Shown here in pieces: positions 34,695-44,717 of a stretch of 64,000 nt of DNA. The stretch is from Hymenoscyphus infarciens (Eukaryota > Ascomycota > Leotiomycetes > Helotiales > Helotiaceae): assembly GCA_001414345.1 (NCBI GenBank), contig LLCB01000064.1, forward strand, positions 124,001 through 188,000. Direction: 5' to 3'. Positions within the stretch are counted from its first letter, which is position 1; each line of letters opens with the position of its first letter. Below the pieces are notes generated by a model, which was not told the DNA's origin, ran no database searches, and saw nothing but the letters and a program-made list of their open reading frames with translations. A program made the position numbers and the translations under genes.

Positions 34695-37600
34695 ATGCGT
34701 ATCTCAAAGGGTCTCGTCTCTTTCGGGGCGTTTCTCCTCGCAGGGGTTCAGCCTGTGCTCGCGGGGCCTGGTGGTTTTGTGAGCTTGATCAATGCTACGC
34801 CCTTCGACTGGGTGCTGGTTAACCAGCACGAGTACCAGATGGAATGGAAACCAAAGCAGATTATCCGTGCAGGCAAGTCCACTACGATCCAGCTTCCCTT
34901 TCGCATGTCTTAATAATCCATCCTCTTAGGTACTTCCCACCTCCAATATTTCGAATACTGGTATCACCATGGCAATTCTGGAGACTGCGCTGCCGAAGCT
35001 ACGTATGCTGTGATGGGCAGTCCAACTAGACAACACATGACCGTTCAAGCTCGACAAAACGGAGGAAAAAGAATCGAAGTTCAATACCATGATACCCTCC
35101 AATCTCTCAACAACCCCGAGAACTCCCTTATCAATCTTGGATATGTTCACGATGGAGTTGTCCAATTCGTGCTCGCTAGTAACGATGGGGTCTCATACGT
35201 CTCAAGTAACCCACCTGTCGCCTGGATGCAAGGCACCCTTTCAACCATCTGTTCCAAAACCATGCGAACACTTTCGATGCCTGCTAGCCACGATTCTGGA
35301 CTCTCAGAATTGACTTATAAATGGAATGGCATCCCACACAACACCCAAACCCAATCTGTTCACGTCTACAAGCAACTTCTCAACGGAGCAAGATTTTTTG
35401 ACATTCGCCCCGTCTTGTATAAGGGGAAATGGTATACTGGTCACTTCAGTCCTTTCATCGGTAGGGACTGGGTTGGTGCCACGGGAAGAACAATCGATCA
35501 CATTATCGGTGATATCAACCGCTTTACTGCTGAACATCCTGGTGAACTCATCGTTCTTGATATCACCCATGATGCCAGCATTGATCGATGGTGGGCTCAT
35601 CTTTCCGCAGATGAATGGCAAAATTTCTACGTCAAGCTCTCTGCAATCAAAGACCTTTGGATCCCAGATAATGGTGATGATCTGCCTGATGACATTTCCA
35701 CCGCGCCAATCAGTACTTTCATCAAGCCGGGTTCGAGATCTGCTGTCATCATTCGAATCCCTGGTTCCGCTCCTGAACCAGGTATCAACCTCCACAAACG
35801 TGCTCCCCCGACCTCAGGTAGAAATCATCCAGTGGATGGAGTTCGTGTTGAACCTAGTGTATATGGAACTTTCAATCACGACGAAATCCCCGTTCTCGAT
35901 AAGGAAAATGGATTCGGTGATCCAACTATCACATTGGCCCCGCCGTTGGTTTTTCACAAGACAAAGTTTGCCGCTGCTTCAAGCACAGCGTTTGGACCAT
36001 GGAAACAAGCTTTCTTTTCCTCGAACCGTCTCCCACAATCTGGTTCTTACGCGGAGACTCGATGGCCAACTCAAATGTCCTTGAATCAATTGGAGAAACT
36101 TTCTCGACAGGCTTCGGAAGGCGACGCTCCACATATGAGCTATTGGGTACTGACACAATATTGGACTGATATCACGGACTTTGCTACTCCAAGACATAGT
36201 ATCATCCACATGGCCAGAAAAGCATATCGTGCTCTCTTCACCGACTTGTGGCCAGCAATGAGACGGGAAAACAAATGGCCAAACCTCATCCTCATGGATG
36301 ATATCCACAATACTGAAGTAGCAGCACTCTGCATGGGCATAAACTCTTACTTCCCTCACCCTGATACTGGAAGCCGAGTCCAAAAACGAGGAACAATCTC
36401 TGTAGGCCAATATAACTCTACTTCGAGTGTCTACGTTGCTCCGGCCAAGGCGGATTATTCGGTAGAATGGAATCCCTATGTTGTTCATCCAACTGGCGCC
36501 TATTATTCAACTTCGAAGAATCCTTATCTTGTTCGTCCAACAGGAGAATATTACACAACTTCGAAGGAATATTATGCTGTCCCAACAAAAGCGTACGACT
36601 CGGTCTCGTCAAATCTTCCATATGTCGTTCATCCCACGGGAGCATACCATGCTGTTTCAAAGAATTCATATGTTGTTCCAAGTAAAGCTTACTACCACTC
36701 GACTTCAAAGGCTTCATATCGTGTTGCTTCAACTGGTGGGTACTACCCCGTTTCGAAGAACCCATATCACCCTGTTTCAACAGGTGCATATTCTTCGCTA
36801 TCGAAGGTGTACCCAACCGGAGTCTATCACTCGTCCTCAAAGAGTCCATACTCTGTCGTCTCAACTGGAGCATACCACCAATCCAGTCCAGCCCCAGTAA
36901 ACGCATACAGGGTGAACTCAACCCAAGGAGGCCAACCAGCTACCACCTCAGCTTTCGTTCGACCATATTACCGCCTTCCATCAGGTCTGAGAGTACACAG
37001 CGCCCCATACGGAAAACCAAAGCTCTTCTATACACAACCAATATGGAGCAACGGAACCTCTACCACCACCAAAGCAGCCTATGGTACTAAAATTCCGCTT
37101 CCACCTTACAACCCAGGTCCCGGTCCAAATCCAAATCCATTTTGGATCTCCCATCCCTCAACAAAGATCACGACTTCCGAGGCCCCACAGACACCAAAGA
37201 CAACAACCGTCAACGGTGGAACGACAACATTCACGGAATTCAGCACCTTCACGGCTTTCGGAACTATACCAGCATCACGTCATCCAAGCCCGGCTCCAAG
37301 CTCAAGCTCACCTTCAAGCTCAAGCTCAGCTTCAAGCTCAAGCTCAGCTTCAAGTTCAAGTCCAGCTTCAAGTTCAAACCCAGCTTCAAGCCCAAGTCCA
37401 GCTCCAAGTGCAAGTCCTGTCTATGTCCCCTCAACCACGGGAGAACCCCTGGAACCGATTACCAAAACGGTTATTGGAGGTACGACGACTTTCACGGTGT
37501 TCAGTACTCATACTGTGTTTGGGATTGTGCCTGCTACGCCGGTTTATGAGCCTAGGAAGAGTGTTGAGGTGCCCAAAAAGATGACTACTTTGATTGTTCC

Positions 37601-37829
37601 TGCGGTTTCGACGCCCTTGCCAAAGATGCCAGTATCGACTACTCCAACGCCAACTTCGCCTGTGCAGACAAGTTCAGAGCAGAGTACACCAGTGCCATCC
37701 ACCACCCAACCAACGCCAATGCCAACACCTCCATCATTCGTCACAGCCAAGGCAGCACGAACTCAAGTTTGGGGAATATTTGGATTGGTATTCGCTTGGA
37801 CTCTCGCTTTCTTTTGGGGAATGGTTTAG
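34695..37829 (+). CDS. Secreted PI-PLC-like protein with repetitive surface tail
   Basis: Exons 34695-34872 and 34930-37829 give 1025 residues. The best intron is GC-AG (donor GCAAGT), joining WKPKQIIRAGTSHLQYFEYW. A signal peptide ends near residue 23 (VLAGPGG). Residues about 24-155 form a beta-rich N-terminal domain. The PI-PLC X-like barrel follows: PASHDSG (His180), GARFFDIRPV (Asp217, Arg219), WYTGHFSPF (His231), then HPGELIVLDITHD. His180 and His231 correspond to the two catalytic histidines of PI-PLC. Residues about 555-715 are degenerate repeats around (N/S)PYxVxPTGAYxxxSK. Next come a Ser/Pro-rich run (about 846-889) and two copies of a TTTFTxFST module (about 816-842 and 902-928). 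The last 23 residues are hydrophobic, as in a GPI signal or membrane anchor. Likely a wall-associated surface protein; substrate unknown. Confidence 0.88.
36411..36895 (+). repeat. In-gene Tyr/Ser repeat array
   Basis: About ten degenerate units of roughly 16-20 codons, coding variants of PTGAYYSTSKNPYVV, lie in the middle of the large PI-PLC-like gene. The other frames across the array stay open too, which is why several spurious open frames overlap here. Confidence 0.8.
37290..37415 (+). repeat. In-gene CAAGCT/CAAGTC minisatellite (Ser/Ala/Pro run)
   Basis: Tandem six-base units AGCTCA, AGCTTC and close variants encode a Ser-rich stretch with Ala and Pro. Its length is likely to vary between strains. 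Confidence 0.8.
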
Positions 37830-38310
37830 GTAGCTTGATACCCCGGTGGAATCGACTGTCCTCTTTTCCTTCTTTTTCCTTTGTTTAAAAATTGTGTTTT
37901 TGGGGGAGTTTATTGGGTGCATAGAGGGGACATATTTATGTAAAATAAAAAAAAGGGAGGGTTGTAGATAGTAATTTATAATTATTTACCCTCTTATATA
38001 AATTGTTCATTTTGTGATGTGTGGAATGAACACTCCGAGAATAGCACGTGAATTAAGATCCTTGGGGAAATATTCCATCACCGATAGGAAGAAAGAGGGC
38101 TACAATCAACTACTTACTATTCACAGATCACTAGTCGTGAAGCTTTCTCAACCCAAGATCTCATATCATCCTTCAACGTAACAAAATTCATGAAAAGATA
38201 TTACACCAGAAGCTCCAGAGTAATTGAATTAATGATGTAAACTAGAACTCTCCATCAAACCAAACTTCAAATAATCAACTTGATAACCAAGATCCCGTGG
38301 AACAATATAA
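37830..38310. other. Intergenic, nothing seen
   Basis: About 480 bases between the large PI-PLC-like gene and MITE M3. The start is the 3' untranslated region of that gene. No other feature. Confidence 0.5.
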
Positions 38311-38746
38311 GGGCCTGTTTAGCTCGTGTATATCTAGGATATGCACCACTAAAAATCAGGAGGTAATATATATATATATATGCACCAATTCTATATATGT
38401 ACTAGTGTTTGGCATGTATATTTAAAAGTGATGCAAAACCCTTGTTTAATCTTGTATATCTTGGTGTATATATAAATAGGATATACACTACTAAAAAAAG
38501 ATTTAGACCTCTAGAGGTGTAAATCTTTAAAAGTCTATGTATATCTTTTATCTACACCTAATACTAGTACTTAGTGTAACTCACTACCAGGATATGCACC
38601 AACATATGCACTATGAGCCAAACAATCTTTGTATATATTTAGAAATAAAGAGAGATATGCACCAACTTTTACGAGGTTACTATTCAGGACATGTCGTTAA
38701 ATATCCATGCATCTATTTAAATAATTTATGCGAGCCAAACAGGCCC
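38311..38746. mobile_element. Tourist-like MITE (M3), 436 bp
   Basis: The ends GGGCCTGTTTAGCTCG and (inverted) GGGCCTGTTTGGCTCG are near-identical terminal inverted repeats. TAA is duplicated outside (38308-38310 and 38747-38749). The interior repeats the motif GGATATGCACCA in both orientations and contains an AT run. It is the full-length relative of M1. Confidence 0.85.
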
Positions 38747-38749
38747 TAA

Positions 38750-39521
38750 GTCAGTGGAAAATGTTCGGTCGAAGAAACTAAACAAAGACACGCATCGCAC
38801 CTCCTTTCCCCAAACTCGATTAACCTAAAAATTCAGGAGAAATAAATGATCAGCACTTATTGACAACAATAAAATTCTCCCAACACTCCTTCCCATGGAT
38901 AGAGCCGCCTACAGCATCAAGTGAGCGAGACAAGTACTTCAATAACACAGGATTAAAAAAGCGCATGAACCATAAAGCGACTCACAATCTAGGAGACAGA
39001 ACGTGTCCTTCCCCAATCATTTATACTCTGGCCAAGGTGGTCCTAATATCAACTATTTTCCAACCCTATATAAACACTCTCTCGCACTGAAACCCCAAAA
39101 ACACACACTCAAAAAAGGACATGTTTTCTTGAACCTTGGTTTAAAAGACACTATCGCACCTTAAAATCTTCTTAAGTAAATAACATTATAGAATCTATAA
39201 ACTAGATCCTAGGCGAAAAAAAAAAATGGTTTTTAGTCGCTTTACTAGTTCCTCCCTCTAATAAGGAGATTGCTAGGGCGTATTATTCTAGGATTATTCC
39301 GGGGACGTATACTCACATTCTTTAATAAACGGGAGTGTGAGTCCTGGAGGAGGTGGATACGGGCATCGGGGGGGTTCAGGTGCTGCGTATAAACTAGCGA
39401 CGCCGAGTTCGCTCGGATAATACAGCACCGCAACATGCGAGTCCCTAGAAGCACAACACGATATGAAGTGATAGGAGAAGCATTCATAAAAACGGCGCTG
39501 TTCACAAAGACTGTGTAGGAT
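38750..39521. other. Intergenic, nothing firm
   Basis: No supported gene. A minus-strand frame of 127 codons (39628-39245) uses residues with no recognisable pattern and is antisense to the small frame at 39522. Confidence 0.4.
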
Positions 39522-39716
39522 ATGAACGACCAGATCAACAAGCCCACCGCCGAGATAGAACAAGAGACCGAAACCTTCGAGTTCGCAAGTTTGCAATTAA
39601 GTAGGACTGTGAAGAGGATGGGTGCCACGTCTGAGAGAAGAGGTGCTAGTTGGAAGGTTTGGCTGGGGTTTTTTGCTGCTGTTGGGGTACTATTCTTTTA
39701 TGTTTTGGTGTCATGA
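39522..39716 (+). CDS. Possible small tail-anchored protein
   Basis: A 64-residue frame starts MNDQINKPTAEIEQETETFE, then has a basic segment (TVKRMGATSERRGAS) and ends with a hydrophobic helix WLGFFAAVGVLFFYVLVS. The layout, polar N-terminus plus a C-terminal membrane helix, is that of a tail-anchored protein or the last exon of a larger membrane protein. No upstream exon was found, and short frames of this kind arise by chance. Function unknown. Confidence 0.25.
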   Translation: MNDQINKPTAEIEQETETFEFASLQLSRTVKRMGATSERRGASWKVWLGFFAAVGVLFFYVLVS

Positions 39717-40566
39717 GAGATTCTGATCGAAAGGGGTTATAGAAAGATTGGTATTTGGGTAAAGGAATTTGCAATATTAGGCCTTGGGGATGGGATTGGA
39801 ATGGGGTTGTAGTGTAGTAGATCCGCCTTGTATCTCTGTTAAAATATGTATTGTTTCTGTATCGGAGAACTGGCTGTTGTCTTGTTGCGAAGTAGTGACG
39901 GATGGGCCAATTCATACTTCCATGACAGCCACTATAGAAAGGCGCACAAGACGATCTCTACAACCGAATTACTGAATCTAAACGAGCCATAAGGCGAAAT
40001 ATAGGCTCCTCTCCCCAAGTAGGTACCAACACTCACACTATGATGTTGAAGTCTGTGGATGAAACCCTCGCAGTGGTCTGACCTATGTAAGCCAGAAAGC
40101 AACATCGTGTGAATCCACTCCTCGTGTTTGTCATGCCGAGTAGACGACCGAAGACAAACAAGCGGGAATGCTAGACAAGAGTTGGAAGTTGGAAGATGAA
40201 TTGTACCCACTGCCAAATTCCAGATCATGACTTGACTCGTTGGCTGATCGCACTTTCGTTAAATCCAAATTGAGAACAACTTGATGGCCTAGAAAAGAAG
40301 AAAATCTTGAAGAACGAAAGAAGGAGAAAAATATCAGGCACTTGCCAATACTACGAGTGAAAAATATATATATGATTCAAAGGGAAAGTCAATCAGCCAC
40401 TGCTGACAAGTATCTACACACAAACAAAGCCCCTTCTATCCAACCAACCCATCGCTATGAACCCTTATCCGTAATCTAAACCCAACGCCCAGCTATGCAA
40501 TTTTTTTCAAAGCAAGAATGCCCGTGTACATTAGCATTTGATAACCAAACAACCATCACGTCGTTG
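39717..40566. other. Intergenic, nothing seen
   Basis: About 850 bases with no supported gene. The right end contains the 3' untranslated region of the minus-strand SUR7-like gene. Confidence 0.45.
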
Positions 40567-41646
40567 TTAAACCACTTCCCCGGTGTTCTTCTTCCGCCGG
40601 AATATCGACGTAGGATTGAACTTCTTGCCCACAACCACGGGTCGCTTCTTCTCATCTGTTGTAGCATCTCCATACGCTTTCTTGCTTCCCTTTCGACGGC
40701 CTGTTCGGACATCTCTTCGACTTGCGCAACAGCAACTGAGACCGGCGTGGATTACGAAGCCGAAGATGCTGAATGCTGCGCCTACCCACATGAAAGCAAA
40801 CATCTGCGTCCCAACCTCTGCACCGATATTAAGTCCGTCTTGACTGGTGATGACATTTCGGAAAATAAGAAACATCACCGTAGCAATGATAGCCGCAGCG
40901 GTAGTCAAAAGCGCCGCGATAAAAGTCCAGATCGCGAATGGAAAACTCCACCATCTCGAATATAGAGTGATAGGAGCCGTAAAGATGCTGATGAAGTTCA
41001 TAACCACACCAGCGAGGAAAAATCCGAACATGACGTGGGAAGCGATTCGAATGAGAGAAAGGATTTTGTTGATCTCTGCTGGGAGAGTGATGGTGGCTCC
41101 AGACAGCAATTCATTTAGCAGTATCTCGACCGGGTTGAACCAGTACATCTTCTGATGCGGTGAGCAGTAGGTTATGCCTTCATCGTTATATCCTTCGCAA
41201 AAATTCCATAGTCCGACTTGGTAGAAGTCGTGGAGACCCAGTGAACGGGCGAGGGAGTTGACGAGCAAGAGGTCGTCGGGCGTGGATACGGGTATGATGT
41301 CTGAGAGATTGAGTTTGAAGAAGAAGGTATTTCGAAGGACTGCTCGTTTATTAAGGTTACCGATCTCAGTCTGAGTTTGAGTCTTGTCAGCAGGGAAGTG
41401 TGGTGGAGTGAAGATGGATCTTACAAGAATGATAAAAATGACCGAGATGAAGAAGAAGAGAGACGATAGTAGGATCCATGTTTTCCTAGTAAGGGTTGCT
41501 CTTTTGACGTTTACGCCTGGTGTGTAGGTTGGTGTTAATGTCCGGTCGGATTGATGTTCTGGTTCGACGACTCCATCTGATGCCGTTCTCTCGACTTTCT
41601 GCTCTCGTCTTCGAGCGCCGAGGGCTTTGAGTGTTGGAAGTCCCAT
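40567..41646 (-). CDS. SUR7/PalI family membrane protein
   Basis: The 359-residue reading starts at the ATG at 41646 (MGLPTLKALGARRREQKVER); the frame is open further upstream but that part is repeat-coded (ATTGGG units) and lacks protein character. Four membrane segments are visible: about 56-77, 197-222, 233-262 and 282-304. The long external loop between the first two (78-196) has LWNFCEGYNDEGITYC, fitting the W-x2-C...C loop motif of SUR7 proteins. The C-terminus is basic (KGSKKAYG, FRRKKNTGEVV) and a CCCA cluster follows the last helix. SUR7-type proteins organise plasma-membrane eisosome domains; PalI relatives work in ambient pH sensing. Which of the two applies cannot be told. Single exon. 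Confidence 0.75.
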   Translation of the reverse strand: MGLPTLKALGARRREQKVERTASDGVVEPEHQSDRTLTPTYTPGVNVKRATLTRKTWILLSSLFFFISVIFIILVRSIFTPPHFPADKTQTQTEIGNLNKRAVLRNTFFFKLNLSDIIPVSTPDDLLLVNSLARSLGLHDFYQVGLWNFCEGYNDEGITYCSPHQKMYWFNPVEILLNELLSGATITLPAEINKILSLIRIASHVMFGFFLAGVVMNFISIFTAPITLYSRWWSFPFAIWTFIAALLTTAAAIIATVMFLIFRNVITSQDGLNIGAEVGTQMFAFMWVGAAFSIFGFVIHAGLSCCCASRRDVRTGRRKGSKKAYGDATTDEKKRPVVVGKKFNPTSIFRRKKNTGEVV

Positions 41647-42199
41647 GGCTTGGGGGATTGGAATTGGGATTGGGATTGACTTAGCGAATAGATGGGGAAA
41701 AGAGAGGATTAATCGGAAGTGAAGATGGCAACAGCACAGCTGTTGTGCCAAATGGTTGGTAGTGGAGTTTTGGGGTATCCCGATCAACAACCTTGAATAA
41801 TCCCGGGGGTCATTCATTACCTTAGCGCGGGACGACATCATCACCTTGTGTGGACAGGGATGTTTCAGTGAGAAAATGCTCACCTCAGCTCAGTTGCGCG
41901 GCCTCAGGAGTCAGAACCCCCCGCCTAGCACTTCGACAGCTTCACTTGAATCTTTTTCCGCTCTTCAACATGAACCCATCAACATCAAACGTCTTGTTTT
42001 TTCTTCTAGTTCGAGATAGAAGTGAAATGGAAACATGCGAATGCAAGCAGATGCAAAGCAGGGCAAGTCGTCATCATAGAGATCGCTTGGTCTGATCAGC
42101 GTTTGAGGGCGCTGAAGTGAGAGGCTTGATTCGCTGTAAACAAAGTCGTAAACTGCCCTAGGGTAGATCCACCCGTTCCGAAAAAATAAGATTCTAGAA
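41647..42199. other. Intergenic, upstream of SUR7-like gene
   Basis: About 550 bases containing the presumed promoter and leader of the SUR7-like gene, then an abrupt change to AT-rich DNA near 42190. No gene seen. Confidence 0.5.
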
Positions 42200-44357
42200 G
42201 TACTCGACGAATAAAGCATAAAGTAAAGCCAAAAGAGCTATATACTTTATTATAATACTAAGAGTTTTATTAGCTAATAGAAAGCCTCTATTTCATATTA
42301 CGTACTAGCGCTTACTCTATATACTTTAAAAAATTTATACTTTAAGAACTATTTTCTAAAATAACATTTTCTTATAATAGTATAAATATTAGCTTATAAC
42401 ACTCTTATAATATTAAACCAAAGAGCCTATAACTTTAATACTAAAGTAAAAGCCTAATTTATTAAGATAGAGAACGTTAAAGATATTAATAAAGCGAAAT
42501 ATTAGTTATATAGTCTTACTAGAGCTTAGAATATAACTATCTTTTATAAGCGCTATTTTAAGAATTACTTTATATATATAGTAGAGATAGCAAATAGAGC
42601 TCTAGTATCTACTCTTATAGGTATTAGAGAGTTTCTCTATATAAAAGAAAGCTTTATTAAAGATATCTTTACTATAGCTATCTTTATCTTAACTACTAAC
42701 TTTATATAGTTTAAAACACTATAATAGAAAGAGTTCTTTAAGCTAGTAAGTTTTAAGCCTCTAAATTAGTAGATACTCTTAACTTAGCTTCTTAATAAGT
42801 CTTATAATAAGGTTTAAGACTAAGTATAAGAAGTTATTAATAAAGCTTCTTATCTCTAGATTATTAGTAATAGCTTCTCTAATATCTTAAAAGATTATAT
42901 TAAAAACACCTTCTTTCTAACTCTTAATAGTATATTATATTACTAGAAAAACATATTAGTTAGTATTATTAAAACTAGTATAGATTAGATAGTAGTAAAT
43001 ATATAAAAGTATATACTTAAGAATATATAGAATAACCTTTATAAATAGACCTTCTTCTCTACTAATACTAATTCTACTTAGTATAAAGTTTAGAAGATTC
43101 TTCGTATCTTCTTAGAGACCTCTTATATTTACTATATCTCTTATAATTCTTATAGTCTTTAACTTTTCTTTAAAGATCTCTTTTAGCTAAGAAAGAATAC
43201 TAATAAATATTAGATTAAGAGTAAGATAGAGATATTTAATTAAAAGAGTCTTATAGTTTTATTATCTTTCTTTTCTTACTTATATAAAGAGCTAGGCTTT
43301 CTTTAATCTTATATATTTATAACTAATAATAAAGTTTATACTCTTATCTAAACTATTAAAATAAATAAAGATATTATATATTATTAGCTTAAATCTATTA
43401 AATTATTTAAACTTATATTATAAATATATATAGTTTTAGAGAGAGTAGTAATAGACTAGTAAGTATTTTTCTAGAATAATACTTAGTAGTAGAAACTTTA
43501 AGCGTTTATATTTATATTAAAGCCTATTTATACTTTATAGAAGATGTTTAAATTAAACTATACTTAGTTTTACTTTATATATCTCTACTAGATTAAACTT
43601 AATTCTTACTTTTAATGTTTTAGTACTAATAGTACGTTTTTTTAGTCTTCTTTAATCTCTAAATACTTCTTTTAAATTAGTTATAATAGCTAGGAATCTT
43701 ATATAAAGAAGTAGCTTTTATCTATTTATCTAGTAGTATATATACTAATACTAGAGAATTAGAAATATAATCTTTTACTAAAGTATAAGAAGTAAATAGA
43801 AACGTTTATTTAGAAGTTAGCTAGCTTAGATAGCACGCGAGTAATAGACCTCTTAGTATACTTAAACTAATACTTCTTTTTTATAAATATAGTTATAATA
43901 TATATACTTTATAGTATAAAAATCTAAAATAAATCTATTAGCTTATTATTTAACTCTCTAAATTAATAGAATTCTATAAATACTACGCTTAGTAGTTTAT
44001 AAACTTTTACTTAGTATTATTCTAGCTTTCTAAAATAAGCTTCTTAGTAGTTATATTATTATAGTTTACTACGAAGATACGGCTTTAAGATCTTATAAGA
44101 AGCTAAAAAAAGTGCTTATTATACTTAATAATAGCCGCGGATCTACTTTATACTCTTTAACTATATCTATAACTTGTTATTAAAGTAAATTAAGATATAA
44201 AAAGAATAGAGATAGATTTTAGTATATTAGCAGGTCTGTTACCTACGTAGATAGATATATATAATACTTAGATTATATTACTTTAAGAAGTACTTTTAAT
44301 ATTATAAAGCTATACTAGATTAAGTTTATAAATAATCTAAAAGTCTTTTAGAGCACT

Positions 44358-44717
44358 TATAATAGCACGAAATATATACAACTATAGTAGAGGTATATAG
44401 GAGTATATATAGAAGAATAACGTATATAGATACTAAGTACTAATATAAAAGAAAACAATAACTATTCTTCTTCTATACTAAGTATAAACATCTATATATA
44501 AGAGGTTAGAGACTATTAAGTCTCGATAAGAATAATAACCGAGTTCTTTCTAATATAGCTACTAAAATAATAAGAGCTTTAAAGCTAAATATATAAGACC
44601 TTAAAGTGAAATATATAATATCTAATCCTTACTCTCTTTAGTATCTTCTATCTAATAAGTTATAGGAGTATTAGTAGTTTTATAAATACTAATAATTTAG
44701 AATAGCGTGTTATTATA
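44358..44717 (-). repeat. Left LTR (3' LTR) of the outer gypsy element
   Basis: 360 bases from TATAATAGCACGAAATATAT to GCGTGTTATTATA. Its second half, including GAGGTTAGAGACTA and CTTTAAAGCTAAATATATAA, matches 55284-55522 nearly base for base. Confidence 0.88.

Noticed and set aside
36467..36921. Several 70-167 codon frames on both strands
   Set aside because: All are shadows produced by the in-frame repeat array of the PI-PLC-like gene.
37081..37584. Gln/Leu-rich 167-codon frame and Lys/Phe-rich 135-codon frame
   Set aside because: Alternate-frame readings of the Ser-coding minisatellite.
40495..40965. 156-codon plus-strand frame
   Set aside because: Antisense to the SUR7-like gene, whose membrane-protein reading is far more convincing.
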